DNA from: Dysgonamonadaceae bacterium
GTDB lineage: Bacteria > Bacteroidota > Bacteroidia > Bacteroidales > Azobacteroidaceae
Direction: 5' to 3'
DNA length: 40,175 nt
Assembly: GCA_031275735.1 (NCBI GenBank)
Contig: JAISOJ010000064.1
Span: forward strand, 1 to 40,175
Made by a program: the position numbers and the translations under genes. Positions 1 through 8,792 of the stretch are shown here, one piece after another. A model generated the notes under the pieces. It was not told the origin of the DNA, searched no databases, and worked only from the letters and a program-made list of their open reading frames with translations. Positions within the stretch are counted from its first letter, which is position 1. Each line of letters opens with the position of its first letter.

Positions 1-188
1 TGGTATAAATATCGTTATCTTCCTGCATTTGTTGCGCTTTTTTTATTTAAACGATAATTGTGCCTTTTTAGTATTTAAAATTCGTTTTATTTGTTTTTTT
101 GAGGCTGAATAGTTACAAATTTTTAAAACATAAAAAAAAATAAACATTTAACGCTGCTGTATTTCACGCGGGACAATTCATTTGCATT
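1..188. other. AT-rich non-coding left edge
   Basis: This stretch lies downstream of the leftward M16 protease gene and runs to the window edge. It is very AT-rich with several T-runs and A-runs. I found no convincing reading frame, RNA gene or strong inverted repeat followed by a T-run, so neither a terminator nor a promoter can be assigned. Confidence 0.5.
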
Positions 189-1412
189 TTATTTATATAT
201 CAAATGAAAAAGTTGGCTTTCATCCCAAATTTCATTGGCAATATCCAATAGTTGTGAAGCGGTTAATGCATCTATTTTCCGATAAACCTCCGGTAAACCG
301 TCGTATTTGTTGAAATGCAAAAAACTTTTCCCCAAGCCCATTGCTATATTTTCCCTGTGATCGCTTGCAATGCCCAATTGCCCTTTCAATTGTTTCACTG
401 CGGCCTGCAATTGCAAAGAAGTCAACTTAATGTCGCGCAGTTTTTTTAATTCTTTGTATATAAGGACTAAACATTTATCGATTTCTTTGTGGTCACAGCC
501 AAAATAAATAGTAAAAACGCCTGTGTCGGTATAGCTTGTCAATCCGGACTCAACCGTATAAACCAAGCCGTTTCTTTCCCTCAAGTTTACGTTTAGGCGA
601 CTGTTCATTCCGGGTCCGCCTATTATATTATTTAGCAGATAAAGGCCGGTTTTTTTTGTATCAAAAATGCTATATCCTCTACCGCCAACGATTACATGCG
701 ACTGATGAAGTCCTTTATTTTGAATTTCTTTTACCGGAACAACGGCTTCCGGTGTTCGCCTTTTATTCCTTGAAAAAACATTTACTTTTTCCTTTTGGAA
801 ATATTTGCGAGCCAAGCGAATTATTTTGGGTAAAGGCATTTGCCCGAAATGAAAAAAAATCATGTTCTCCGGGTGATAAAACCGGGAAGTAAATTCGTTA
901 CAAGAAGCTTGCGTAAACGTATTCAAGCTGGTTTCTTCTCCCAATATATTATGACCCATTTCATTTCCCTTAAATAAAAGATTTTCAAATTCGTCAAATA
1001 TCATCTCGGATGGATTATCACGATAAGAATTAATTTCATCGAAAACCACTTCTTTTTCCTTATCTATCTCCATTTCCGGGAAACGGGAATTAAATATTAA
1101 ATCAGATAAAAGTTCAATCGCCCGTTCGATATTTTCCGAAAGACAAACTGCATATAAAAAAGTTTCTTCTTTTGTGGTATAAGCATTTAACTCACCTCCC
1201 ACATTTTCCATTCGATTAAGAATATGCCAAGCTTTTCGTTTATGAGTGCCTTTGAAAAGCATATGTTCAATAAAATGAGCCAAGCCCTGTTGATGCGCTT
1301 CTTCATCACGCGTTCCGGCATTGACGGCAAATCCGCAATAAGAAACGGGTGAATTGGAAAAAAAATGTATTACTCGAAGTTTATTCTCTAAAGAAAATGT
1401 TTCGTATTGCAT
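189..1412 (-). CDS. M16 family zinc metallopeptidase
   Basis: 407 aa, the usual length of single-unit bacterial M16 (pitrilysin/insulinase-like) peptidases. The inverted zinc motif HxxEH is present as HFIEH at residues 46-50, and the third ligand Glu lies at about residue 126 in DEI, the expected 76 residues further on. The N-terminal half is therefore the active M16 domain, and residues from about 170 match the C-terminal M16C half, with a glycine-rich GGPGMNSRL segment near 265-275. No signal peptide is visible, so a cytoplasmic location is likely. In the family these enzymes degrade peptides; the substrate here is unknown. The gene is divergent from the SIS-domain gene across a very short spacer with overlapping promoters. 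The ATG at 1412 fits the start of the domain. Confidence 0.93.
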   Translation of the reverse strand: MQYETFSLENKLRVIHFFSNSPVSYCGFAVNAGTRDEEAHQQGLAHFIEHMLFKGTHKRKAWHILNRMENVGGELNAYTTKEETFLYAVCLSENIERAIELLSDLIFNSRFPEMEIDKEKEVVFDEINSYRDNPSEMIFDEFENLLFKGNEMGHNILGEETSLNTFTQASCNEFTSRFYHPENMIFFHFGQMPLPKIIRLARKYFQKEKVNVFSRNKRRTPEAVVPVKEIQNKGLHQSHVIVGGRGYSIFDTKKTGLYLLNNIIGGPGMNSRLNVNLRERNGLVYTVESGLTSYTDTGVFTIYFGCDHKEIDKCLVLIYKELKKLRDIKLTSLQLQAAVKQLKGQLGIASDHRENIAMGLGKSFLHFNKYDGLPEVYRKIDALTASQLLDIANEIWDESQLFHLIYK

Positions 1413-1426
1413 AATTTAGTATTTTT

Positions 1427-1459
1427 TTTAGCGTACAAAAATATAAATAAATACCTTTG
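1427..1459 (+). promoter_or_regulatory. Candidate promoter of the SIS-domain gene
   Basis: TACCTTTG at 1452-1459 matches the -7 consensus TAnnTTTG exactly, with a T-rich TTTA at 1427-1430 where the -33 element would be (21 nt spacer). Transcription would start near 1465. The GTG at 1459 would then lie inside the promoter and could not be the start codon, which argues for ATG at 1480. Confidence 0.5.
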
Positions 1460-1465
1460 TGCAAA
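1436..1465 (-). promoter_or_regulatory. Candidate promoter of the M16 gene
   Basis: On the minus strand TTTG (1465-1462) is followed after 18 nt by TATTTTTG (1443-1436), close to the Bacteroidota -33/-7 pattern. The expected transcript would start near 1430, giving a leader of about 18 nt. Its -33 element lies inside the leader of the divergent gene. Confidence 0.5.
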
Positions 1466-1479
1466 AATACACAAAAGAA

Positions 1480-2130
1480 ATGATTGCAAAGTTAAAGGAA
1501 ATAATTGATAGAGAAGTTATAGCTATCGAGAACATACCCATCACAGAAGCTTATGACAAGGCGGTAAATTTGATTATTGAACAAATCCATTACAAAAAAG
1601 GAAAATTAGTCTGTAGTGGGATGGGAAAAGCCGGACAGATTGCCTCTAATATGGCTACCACATTTAGTTCAACAGGAACGACTGCCTGTTTCCTTCATCC
1701 AAGCGAAGCTCAACACGGCGATTTGGGAATATTGTGTGAAAACGATTTAATGTTATTGATTTCCAATTCGGGAAAAACCCGCGAAATTATCGAATTAATT
1801 GATCTGGCACGTAATTTAATCCCAAAAATGAAATTCATCGTTATCACAGGCGACGAGGAAAGCACTTTAGCAAAAAGCGCCGACGTTTGCTTGTTAACCG
1901 GAAATCCAAAAGAAGTTTGTCCTTTAGGTTTAACTCCAACCACATCCACTACGGTGATGACGGTAATGGGCGATTTATTAGTTGTTGAAACAATGAAAAG
2001 AATAGACTTTTCAGCATCTGATTACGCTAAAAGACATCACGGCGGATATTTGGGAGCTGTTTCGAGAATGCAATCGCAAAAAAAAAGTTGGAATATAAAA
2101 TCAAATAAAGAGCCTATTCATATACAATAA
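1480..2130 (+). CDS. SIS-domain sugar-phosphate isomerase, KpsF/GutQ type, no CBS domains
   Basis: About 216 aa from ATG 1480. The frame can also be opened at GTG 1459, but that codon overlaps a good -7 promoter element. The SIS fold is clear. It has SGMGKAGQIA, then HPSEAQHGDLG, then ISNSGKT, then a CPLGLTPTTSTT block, and DYAKRHHGGYLGA near the C-terminus. These are the blocks of arabinose-5-phosphate isomerases (Ru5P to A5P, first step of Kdo synthesis). Canonical KdsD/KpsF enzymes are about 320 aa with two C-terminal CBS domains, whereas this protein stops where the CBS pair would begin. It could be a minimal arabinose-5-phosphate isomerase or a relative acting on another sugar phosphate. 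Cytoplasmic. pepE follows in the same direction after 63 bp. Confidence 0.85.
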   Translation: MIAKLKEIIDREVIAIENIPITEAYDKAVNLIIEQIHYKKGKLVCSGMGKAGQIASNMATTFSSTGTTACFLHPSEAQHGDLGILCENDLMLLISNSGKTREIIELIDLARNLIPKMKFIVITGDEESTLAKSADVCLLTGNPKEVCPLGLTPTTSTTVMTVMGDLLVVETMKRIDFSASDYAKRHHGGYLGAVSRMQSQKKSWNIKSNKEPIHIQ

Positions 2131-2193
2131 AAATAACGCCATAAAAATAATGCATAATTTCATGCTCTTAATTTCTAATTATCAACTTGTTGT

Positions 2194-2904
2194 ATGAAAC
2201 TTTTATTAATCAGTAATTCCACTAATCCCGGCGAAGAATACCTGGGATGGCCTCAAGAAGCAATAAAAGCTTTTTTAGGAGAAACGCCCGTCACTGCCTT
2301 ATTTATTCCTTACGCGGCAGTTACATTTAGTTTCGACGAATACGTAGCTAAAGTAGAAAGCCGGTTTTCCGGGTTAGGACATCATGTAACCGGTATTCAT
2401 CATGCTTACGACCCCATACAGGCAGTTGCAGAAGCTCAAGCCATCGTAGTAGGCGGTGGTAATACATGGCAATTGGTGCAAATGATGAACGACCACGGAC
2501 TGATGGAAGCCATCCGCAAAAAAGTGGAAGCAGGGACTCCTTATATCGGATGGAGCGCAGGAAGTAATGTCGCTTGCCCGACATTACGGACAACCAACGA
2601 TATGCCTATTGTTGATCCGCACGGATTTAATACGTTAAATCTCATCCCTTTCCAAATTAATCCGCATTATTTGGACGTGCATCCTGAAGGTTTCGGCGGA
2701 GAAACCCGAGAAATGCGTATCAATGAATTTATTGAAGTCAATCCGAATATTCACGTGCTCGGACTACGGGAATCTACCCTATTAATAAGGGAAGGAAATA
2801 CATTGAAACTTATTGGAAACAAGACGGCCCGATTATTCAAAAAAGGCAAAATACCTATGGAACTAAGTCCTGAGAACGATTTGTCGTTTCTGTTGAATGC
2901 ATAA
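2194..2904 (+). CDS. pepE: Dipeptidase E (alpha-aspartyl dipeptidase), peptidase family S51
   Basis: 236 aa, close to the usual 229-235 of PepE. The nucleophile elbow is GWSAGSN with Ser121. Asp136 (in TNDMPIVDP) and His158 (in NPHYLD) complete the triad, one residue offset from the Salmonella enzyme (S120, D135, H157). The glycine-rich GGGN at 87-90 is also typical. In the family the enzyme hydrolyses dipeptides with an N-terminal aspartate in the cytoplasm. It lies 63 bp after the SIS gene in the same direction and converges with recG, only 29 bp away. Confidence 0.94.
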   Translation: MKLLLISNSTNPGEEYLGWPQEAIKAFLGETPVTALFIPYAAVTFSFDEYVAKVESRFSGLGHHVTGIHHAYDPIQAVAEAQAIVVGGGNTWQLVQMMNDHGLMEAIRKKVEAGTPYIGWSAGSNVACPTLRTTNDMPIVDPHGFNTLNLIPFQINPHYLDVHPEGFGGETREMRINEFIEVNPNIHVLGLRESTLLIREGNTLKLIGNKTARLFKKGKIPMELSPENDLSFLLNA

Positions 2905-2933
2905 GCCCGATTTTGCCGGTAAAGTACATACTA

Positions 2934-5033
2934 TCAACTAATCATGAACCATCCCATCTGCCGGGAACGATTTATTTTATTCAACTGTTGATTCAAAACT
3001 GTATTTTCCGGTTTTTGTAACAAAGGATCATCGTTAAGGATTTCTTGCGCCATATCGCGAGCAAGACTTAATATCTGTCCGTCGTGCGAAAGATCGGCAA
3101 TTTTGAGGTTAAACGCAATACCACTCTGTTGCGTTCCATCAATATCGCCGGGACCACGCAGTTTTAGATCTTCTTCCGCAATCAGAAAACCATCGTTTGT
3201 TTCCGTCATGATCTCGATACGTCGACGAGTATTTTCAGACAACTCATAATTAGTCAATAAGATACAAAACGACTGGTCGGCGCCGCGCCCTACCCTGCCC
3301 CGCAACTGATGCAACTGCGAAAGTCCGAAACGTTCGGCATTTTCAATAATCATTACCGAAGCTTTCGGAACATTTACTCCCACTTCAATTACTGTTGTAG
3401 CCACCATTATTTGTGTTTCTCCTGAAACAAATTTCTGCATTTCGGCTTCTTTTTCAGCCGGTTTCATTTTGCCATGAATCATACATACGCTGTATTCAGA
3501 AAATATTTCTTTGGTCGTTTCAAATCCTTCCGTCAAGTTTTTTAAATCCATTGTTTCACTCTCTTCTATTAAAGGATAAACAATATAAACTTGACAACCT
3601 TGTTGAAGCTGTTTTCGCACGAATTCGTAGAGATTAGCACGTTTGGCGCTGTATACATGAATGGTTTTCACCGGTTTACGTCCCGGAGGTAATTTGTCGA
3701 TAACCGAAACATCCAAATCGCCATAAAGCGTCATCGCCAAGGTTCGGGGAATCGGCGTAGCAGTCATCACTAAAATGTGTGGCGGAATCGTATTTTTTCC
3801 CCATAATTTAGCGCGTTGGGCAACACCGAAACGATGTTGCTCGTCAATCGTCACTAAACCCAAATTACAGAACGAAACCGTATTCTCGATCAAGGCGTGC
3901 GTCCCTATCAGAATTTGGATTTTTCCGTCTTTGACGGCAGGCAATAGTTTTTCTCGTACTTTTTTCCGGGTCGAACCGGTTAATAAGGCAATTTCAATAC
4001 CTAAACCGTCTAATAATTCTCTAATCGTTTCGTAATGCTGCATCGCCAATATTTCAGTCGGAGCCATCAATGCCGCTTGAAAACCATTATCCAATGCAAT
4101 CAACATCGTTAATAAAGCAACCATAGTTTTGCCGCTTCCCACGTCGCCTTGCAACAAACGGTTCATTTGCCTTCCGTTGTTCATATCCGCACGGATTTCC
4201 TTCACTACGCGCTTTTGGGCGTCCGTCAATTCGAAAGGAAGATTCCGGTGATAAAAACTATTGAAATAATTACCTACCTTACTGAACAATAATCCTCCCA
4301 GGCGTTTTTCCCTATATTTCGTTACCCGCAAAATATGGAGCTGCAAGTAAAATAATTCTTCAAATTTCAAGCGATATTGCGCTTTGCGGAGCAAATTAGG
4401 CGTTTGTGGAAAATGGATATTCCGGATCGCTTCATCCAAATTAATAACATTTGCTTTTCGGATAATTTCCCGACTTAATGTTTCTGTGAGCGGAGTTTTT
4501 ATATGCTCCAGAACTGAAATGATGATTCGTTGAATGGCGCGAGAATGTAAAAACGCATTCTTCATTTTTTCAGAAGTACGATATTGCCCTTGAACGCCGA
4601 CTTCTCCATGAAAAAATTTATCTTCGGTTTCAAGTTCCGGATGGGCAATATTTATTTTATGTCCAAAAATAGTCGGCTTTCCGAATAATATATATTCCGT
4701 ACCGATTTTATACATGTTTTGAATTTGCCTAATATTACGAAACCAAACCAATTCGATGCTCCCCGTATCATCATAAAAGCCGGCTATAAGCCTGCGGGCA
4801 TGTCCTTCGCCCAAAATTTCATAATTGCGAATTTTCCCTTTTAATTGAATATAAGGCATTGTTCCATTTACTTCGCGGATTTTGAAAATTTTACTCCGAT
4901 CAATGTATTTGTACGGAAAATAATATATAATATCTTCCCATGAAACAACATTCAGCTCTTTCTTAAGTATTTCTGCTTTTTTAGGTCCGACACCCGGCAG
5001 ATACGTGATATTTTGCTCGCTTAACTCCGGCAC
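2934..5033 (-). CDS. recG: ATP-dependent DNA helicase RecG
   Basis: 699 aa, normal RecG length. An N-terminal helix-hairpin-helix-like YLPGVGPKKA (11-20) and an OB-fold wedge domain (about 60-140) precede the helicase core. Walker A is GDVGSGKT (296-303) and motif II is DEQH (397-400). Motif III MTATPIPR follows at 423-430, and the C-terminal half has QLRGRVGRG. RecG remodels stalled replication forks and branched DNA. It is the last gene of xseB-ispD-recG, and its start overlaps the end of ispD by 13 bp, so translation is probably coupled. Confidence 0.97.
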   Translation of the reverse strand: MPELSEQNITYLPGVGPKKAEILKKELNVVSWEDIIYYFPYKYIDRSKIFKIREVNGTMPYIQLKGKIRNYEILGEGHARRLIAGFYDDTGSIELVWFRNIRQIQNMYKIGTEYILFGKPTIFGHKINIAHPELETEDKFFHGEVGVQGQYRTSEKMKNAFLHSRAIQRIIISVLEHIKTPLTETLSREIIRKANVINLDEAIRNIHFPQTPNLLRKAQYRLKFEELFYLQLHILRVTKYREKRLGGLLFSKVGNYFNSFYHRNLPFELTDAQKRVVKEIRADMNNGRQMNRLLQGDVGSGKTMVALLTMLIALDNGFQAALMAPTEILAMQHYETIRELLDGLGIEIALLTGSTRKKVREKLLPAVKDGKIQILIGTHALIENTVSFCNLGLVTIDEQHRFGVAQRAKLWGKNTIPPHILVMTATPIPRTLAMTLYGDLDVSVIDKLPPGRKPVKTIHVYSAKRANLYEFVRKQLQQGCQVYIVYPLIEESETMDLKNLTEGFETTKEIFSEYSVCMIHGKMKPAEKEAEMQKFVSGETQIMVATTVIEVGVNVPKASVMIIENAERFGLSQLHQLRGRVGRGADQSFCILLTNYELSENTRRRIEIMTETNDGFLIAEEDLKLRGPGDIDGTQQSGIAFNLKIADLSHDGQILSLARDMAQEILNDDPLLQKPENTVLNQQLNKINRSRQMGWFMIS

Positions 5034-5701
5034 CTTAAATCCAACAAGGCTTCAGCTATTACTAAATCAGCGGGAGTAGTTATTTTAATGTTTTCCGGAC
5101 TTCCATCTACCACTATCGTTTGACATCGCCGTGAAGATTCAACGACTGCGACGTCATCGGTAAATTCTTCTGAATAAGGTTGTAAATAAGCGCTTAACAA
5201 AAACTTAGAAGCAAAGACCTGCGGCGTTTGCACTTGATAATAATTGTTACGATCTACCCGCCGCGTACCTATTTTTGTCTTTATCCTTAAAGAATCGGAT
5301 ACAGGAATAACCGGACAAACGGCTCTTCCTTTCTTGACTGCGCTATAAACGCTATCGATAATATCCCGACTTACCAATGGGCGGACTCCGTCGTGAATAG
5401 CGACAATAGAATGTTTATCAATTAACTCCAAGGCATTTTTTACCGAATGAAAACGGGTAGAGCCACCCGGCACAAGCTGGTGTGGAATTTCAAAATGATA
5501 GGTTCTACATAATCCTTTCCAGTAAGATTGATATTCTTCGGATAACACAAGAATAATACTTATCTCCTGATCGTAATCATAAAAAGCTTCAATCGTATGC
5601 ATAAGAATCGGTTTTCCCTTCAGCAAAAGAAACTGTTTGGGAGTATGTGTTTCCATTCGCAAGCCTCTTCCTCCTGCAAGTATAATAACATATTTTTTCA
5701 T
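5021..5701 (-). CDS. ispD: 2-C-methyl-D-erythritol 4-phosphate cytidylyltransferase
   Basis: 226 aa. The nucleotide-binding start has LAGGRGLRM followed by TPKQF, and the body has GGSTRFHSVKNAL, AIHDGVRPLVS, QTPQVF and FTDDVAVVE, ending with IKITTPADL. These are the ordered motifs of IspD, which couples MEP to CTP in the non-mevalonate isoprenoid pathway. In the LAGG stretch Gly-Arg-Gly-Leu-Arg-Met replaces the commoner GxGxRM spacing, a small variation. Its start overlaps the xseB stop in an ATGA and its end overlaps recG, so the three genes form a tight operon. The alternative, TarI (ribitol-5-phosphate cytidylyltransferase), is less likely in this setting. Confidence 0.95.
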   Translation of the reverse strand: MKKYVIILAGGRGLRMETHTPKQFLLLKGKPILMHTIEAFYDYDQEISIILVLSEEYQSYWKGLCRTYHFEIPHQLVPGGSTRFHSVKNALELIDKHSIVAIHDGVRPLVSRDIIDSVYSAVKKGRAVCPVIPVSDSLRIKTKIGTRRVDRNNYYQVQTPQVFASKFLLSAYLQPYSEEFTDDVAVVESSRRCQTIVVDGSPENIKITTPADLVIAEALLDLRCRS

Positions 5702-5898
5702 TGTATATTTTCTATTATTTTTTTAGTTTCTTCATTGACTATAAACAATTTATCTTTACAGATTTTTAACAAAGAGGAAGCTTCTTTGAGAATATCGCTC
5801 AATTCATCCACGTCCAAGCGATTATTTTCAATCAAACCTTGTATTTCTTGTAAACGACCAAAAGCTTCTCGATAAGTACTTTTTTTATTTTCCATCAT
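5698..5898 (-). CDS. xseB: Exodeoxyribonuclease VII small subunit
   Basis: 66 aa, within the usual 60-80. The pattern YREAFGRLQEIQGLIENN, then DVDELSDILKEASSLLKICKDKL, is the two-helix XseB signature. XseB assembles on XseA to make the single-strand-specific exonuclease VII. In many bacteria xseA lies directly upstream, but here the upstream side is non-coding, so XseA must be encoded elsewhere. The stop overlaps the ispD start (ATGA). The start may be either of two consecutive ATG codons at 5898. Confidence 0.92.
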   Translation of the reverse strand: MMENKKSTYREAFGRLQEIQGLIENNRLDVDELSDILKEASSLLKICKDKLFIVNEETKKIIENIQ

Positions 5899-5920
5899 TT
5901 ATGCACTGTGGTTAGTATTA

Positions 5921-6024
5921 CAAATATATAAAAAAGAAAATCTCCTAATTATTTTCACCCCTTATATATTTTTAATAAAATGTTAATAAAGCGCAAATAT
6001 AATAAGTTTTTTGAAACAATACAA
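5921..6024 (-). promoter_or_regulatory. Candidate promoters of xseB-ispD-recG
   Basis: Two minus-strand matches to TAnnTTTG are visible. TATATTTG at 5928-5921 has no clear -33 partner and would give a short leader. TATATTTG at 6001-5994 is preceded after 20 nt by TTG (6024-6022), a better match, and would give a leader of about 90 nt. Both are pattern matches only. Confidence 0.4.
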
Positions 6025-6139
6025 TTTAATATGCAAGAAAATTCTTTAATTTTCATAGAAAAAATTACCTCTCTGTTATTTTACCTATATTTTTGAATCT
6101 TTTTTCAGGCAATTCACCTCTATTTTTCATTTTTTTATG

Positions 6140-6147
6140 TAAATTTG
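6140..6147 (+). promoter_or_regulatory. Candidate -7 element upstream of the GH3 remnant
   Basis: TAAATTTG matches TAnnTTTG on the plus strand about 133 bp before the GH3 start. No TTTG is present at the -33 position, so a regulator-dependent promoter or a chance match are both possible. Confidence 0.25.
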
Positions 6148-6280
6148 CCCTGAGTTATACTATGCTCGTATCGTATATATTATAAATCACAGACAAAAAA
6201 ATGGTTTATACTAATATTTTAAAACCCGATTTTTTCATAACCCGATTATAATTTAATGTACCATAAAAACACAATGTATC

Positions 6281-7429
6281 ATGAAAAAAAATATTTTTTG
6301 CACTATTGCAGTTATTTTATTTCTCCAAACACTAAACGCTCAAACTCAAAAAAAAGAGGTGTTTCGCGATGAAAATTTCTCCATCCACGAAAGAATATCG
6401 GATTTATTATCCAAAATGACAATGGAAGAAAAAGTCAGTTTGTTGCGAGCCACCTCTTCGGAAATTACCCGTTTGGAAATTGATAAATATTATCATGGAA
6501 ATGAAGCTCTACATGGAGTCGTTCGTCCGGGAAATTTTACGGTTTTTCCCCAAGCAATCGGACTCGCCGCTATGTGGAATCCTGATTTGCATTATCAGAT
6601 AGCTACAGCTATTTCGGATGAAGCCCGCGCTCGTTGGAACGAATTGGAACAAGGAAAAAAACAAATGGCGCAATTCAGCGATTTACTTACATTTTGGTCT
6701 CCAACCGTCAATATGGCTCGCGATCCCCGCTGGGGACGCACGCCGGAAACTTATGGCGAAGATCCTTTTTTGTCCGGGATTTTAGGAACGCAATTTGTAA
6801 AAGGTCTTCAAGGAAACGATTCTAAATATCTCAAAATCGTCTCTACACCTAAACATTTCGCTGTCAACAACGAAGAGCATAACCGTTTTGAATGTAATCC
6901 GCAAGTTACGGAAAGAATACTACGGGAATATTATTTTCCGGCATTCGAACAATGTGTAAGGGAAGGAAAGGCTGCTTCGATTATGACTGCGTATAATGAT
7001 GATTACGATATAACTAAAGGACGCACCTACCAATATTTTACAGGAAAACCCCTTTATGCTTTCGGTTATGGGTTGAGCTATTCTTCTTTTGAATATAAAA
7101 ATATGAGTGTTCAAGAAGCGGGTGAAGTAATCAAAATAAGCTTCAATGTAAAAAATGTAGGAAAAAAAGACGGAGACGAAGTAACGCAATTGTATGTCAA
7201 ACTTCCGAAAAAACAGGATATTTCTTTACCTATCAAACAACTAAAAGGATTTGAACGGATCTTCATTAAAAAAGGGCAAACCGAAAAAATAGAAATCTCA
7301 ATCTTTAAATAAAATTTGCGCTATTGGGACGAAACAAAAAGCAGTTTTGTTGTTCCTAAGGGAAATTATTTATTTATGATTGGAGCCTCTTCCGACGATA
7401 TCCGGTTAACGAAAGAAATTGAACTATAA
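6281..7429 (+). pseudogene. Broken GH3 beta-glycosidase (internal deletion plus nonsense codon)
   Basis: The first open segment is 343 aa, whereas secreted GH3 enzymes of this type are usually 700-870 aa. A signal peptide (1-20) is followed by the GH3 N-domain: WSPTVNMARDPRWGR (139-153), ETYGEDPFL (156-164) and KHFAVNNEEHNRF (191-203), up to SIMTAYND (233-240). The sequence then jumps directly to DYDITKGRTYQYF and FGYGLSYSSF, which in the family lie hundreds of residues later, after the catalytic core. The nucleophile-Asp block and the whole C-domain are therefore missing. After residue 343 a TAA (7310-7312) is followed in the same frame by NLRYWDE, then FVVPKGNYLFMIGASSDDIRL, to a second stop at 7427-7429, which is the normal end of the fibronectin-like domain. 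It was exported and probably a beta-glucosidase or xylosidase, but cannot be catalytic now. Confidence 0.9.
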
Positions 7430-7494
7430 TTGGGGTAATAACAATAATAAATTTAAAAATCCACCATAATAAATTCATAAAATAATTCTCTATC

Positions 7495-8772
7495 ATGAAA
7501 AAGTTATTTTTTAGTTTCACTTTATTCTTATATATTGCCGGTTTATCCGCACAACCTTCTCAAGCGCTTTACACTGTTATGATTGAACCTAACAACGCTA
7601 ATTGGAGATACAGAGTCGGTGAAGAAGCCGAATTTGAAATTTATGTGATTCACAACAAAATCCCTTTGAGTAATATCACCGTCGATTGCGAATATGGCCC
7701 GGAAATGACGTCTGCAATAAAAAAGATGACTTTGGATATTAAGAATACTAAAGTAAAATTGAAAATACCCGGCATGAAGGCGCCCGGATTTCAAACTATC
7801 CGCGTAAGTTTCAATACAGGCAAGAAAACATATTCCAGCTATATTAACGTTGGTTACGAACCCGAAAATATCAGACCGACTCAAACTATGCCTGATGATT
7901 TCCAAGCGTTTTGGGAAAAAGCCCAAAGCGATGCGGCAAAAATTCCATTGGAACCATTAATGACATTACAACCGGAACTTTGTACATCGACTTTAAACGT
8001 TTATCATATCCGGTTTCAAAACAATGCTTCCGGAAGTTACATTTACGGAATGCTTTGTATCCCTAAAAAGGCAGGTAAATATCCGGCTATACTACAAGTA
8101 CCCGGAGCGGGTCTACATTCTTTTACCGGGTACAAAACACTTGCAAACAAAGGGGTTATCACCTTGGAAATAGGCATACACGGCATTCCGGTAAATCTGC
8201 CCCAACAGGTATACTCCGATCTTGCTTCGGCTGCCCTCAACGACTATGCGCATTATAATTTACATGATAAAGACAAATATTACTTTAAAAGAGCATTTAT
8301 CGGATGCCGGCGGGCTATCGATTTTATATACACGCTCGATGCATTTGATAAACAGAATATTGCCGTAATGGGAGGAAGCCAGGGCGGCGCTTTGGCTGTT
8401 GTCACGGCCGCTCTTGATTCCCGTATAAAATGTTTTGCCTCGCGTCATCCGGGTATGTGCGATTTATCCGGATATATAAAGGGACGTTGCGGGGGATGGC
8501 CCATGTTGAAAGACAATCCGGATATCCGACTGCAACTCGAAACATCCCAATATTACGATGTTGTCAATTTTGCCCGGATATTAAAAGTTCCCGGATATTT
8601 TACATGGGGATTCAATGATAATGCCTGTCCTCCTACAACTATGTTTTCGGCATACAATGTAATTACTGCCGAAAAAACATTAAATATATACACAGAAACT
8701 GCTCATTGGCATTTTCCGGAACAACACATGGAATTTGAAAACTGGGTATTAGAAAGATTAGACGTTAAATGA
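7495..8772 (+). CDS. Secreted AXE1-type acetyl xylan esterase / deacetylase
   Basis: 425 aa with a signal peptide (MKKLFFSFTLFLYIAGLSAQ, residues 1-20). Residues about 25-120 form a beta-rich N-terminal domain, and about 125-425 the alpha/beta-hydrolase AXE1 domain. The nucleophile motif is GGSQGG with Ser295. The acid is probably Asp375 in GFNDNACPP and the base His404 (or His406) in AHWHFPEQH. DFQAFWEKA (135-143) is the usual entry to this domain. The family removes acetyl groups from xylan or acetylated oligosaccharides and related esters. It follows the GH3 remnant by 65 bp and was probably co-transcribed with it. Substrate unproven. Confidence 0.87.
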   Translation: MKKLFFSFTLFLYIAGLSAQPSQALYTVMIEPNNANWRYRVGEEAEFEIYVIHNKIPLSNITVDCEYGPEMTSAIKKMTLDIKNTKVKLKIPGMKAPGFQTIRVSFNTGKKTYSSYINVGYEPENIRPTQTMPDDFQAFWEKAQSDAAKIPLEPLMTLQPELCTSTLNVYHIRFQNNASGSYIYGMLCIPKKAGKYPAILQVPGAGLHSFTGYKTLANKGVITLEIGIHGIPVNLPQQVYSDLASAALNDYAHYNLHDKDKYYFKRAFIGCRRAIDFIYTLDAFDKQNIAVMGGSQGGALAVVTAALDSRIKCFASRHPGMCDLSGYIKGRCGGWPMLKDNPDIRLQLETSQYYDVVNFARILKVPGYFTWGFNDNACPPTTMFSAYNVITAEKTLNIYTETAHWHFPEQHMEFENWVLERLDVK

Positions 8773-8792
8773 ACTCTTTAGCAGCATAATCG

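Larger units (their letters stand above)
5899..6280. other. 382-bp AT-rich divergent spacer
   Basis: This spacer separates the xseB operon from the GH3 remnant. Besides the promoter-like boxes listed separately I see no reading frame with protein-like composition and no RNA gene. xseA is not here, even as a fragment. Confidence 0.5.

Noticed and set aside
536-892. 118-aa ORF antisense to the M16 protease
   Set aside because: It is a shadow frame with no domain. The M16 motifs on the other strand decide the coding strand.
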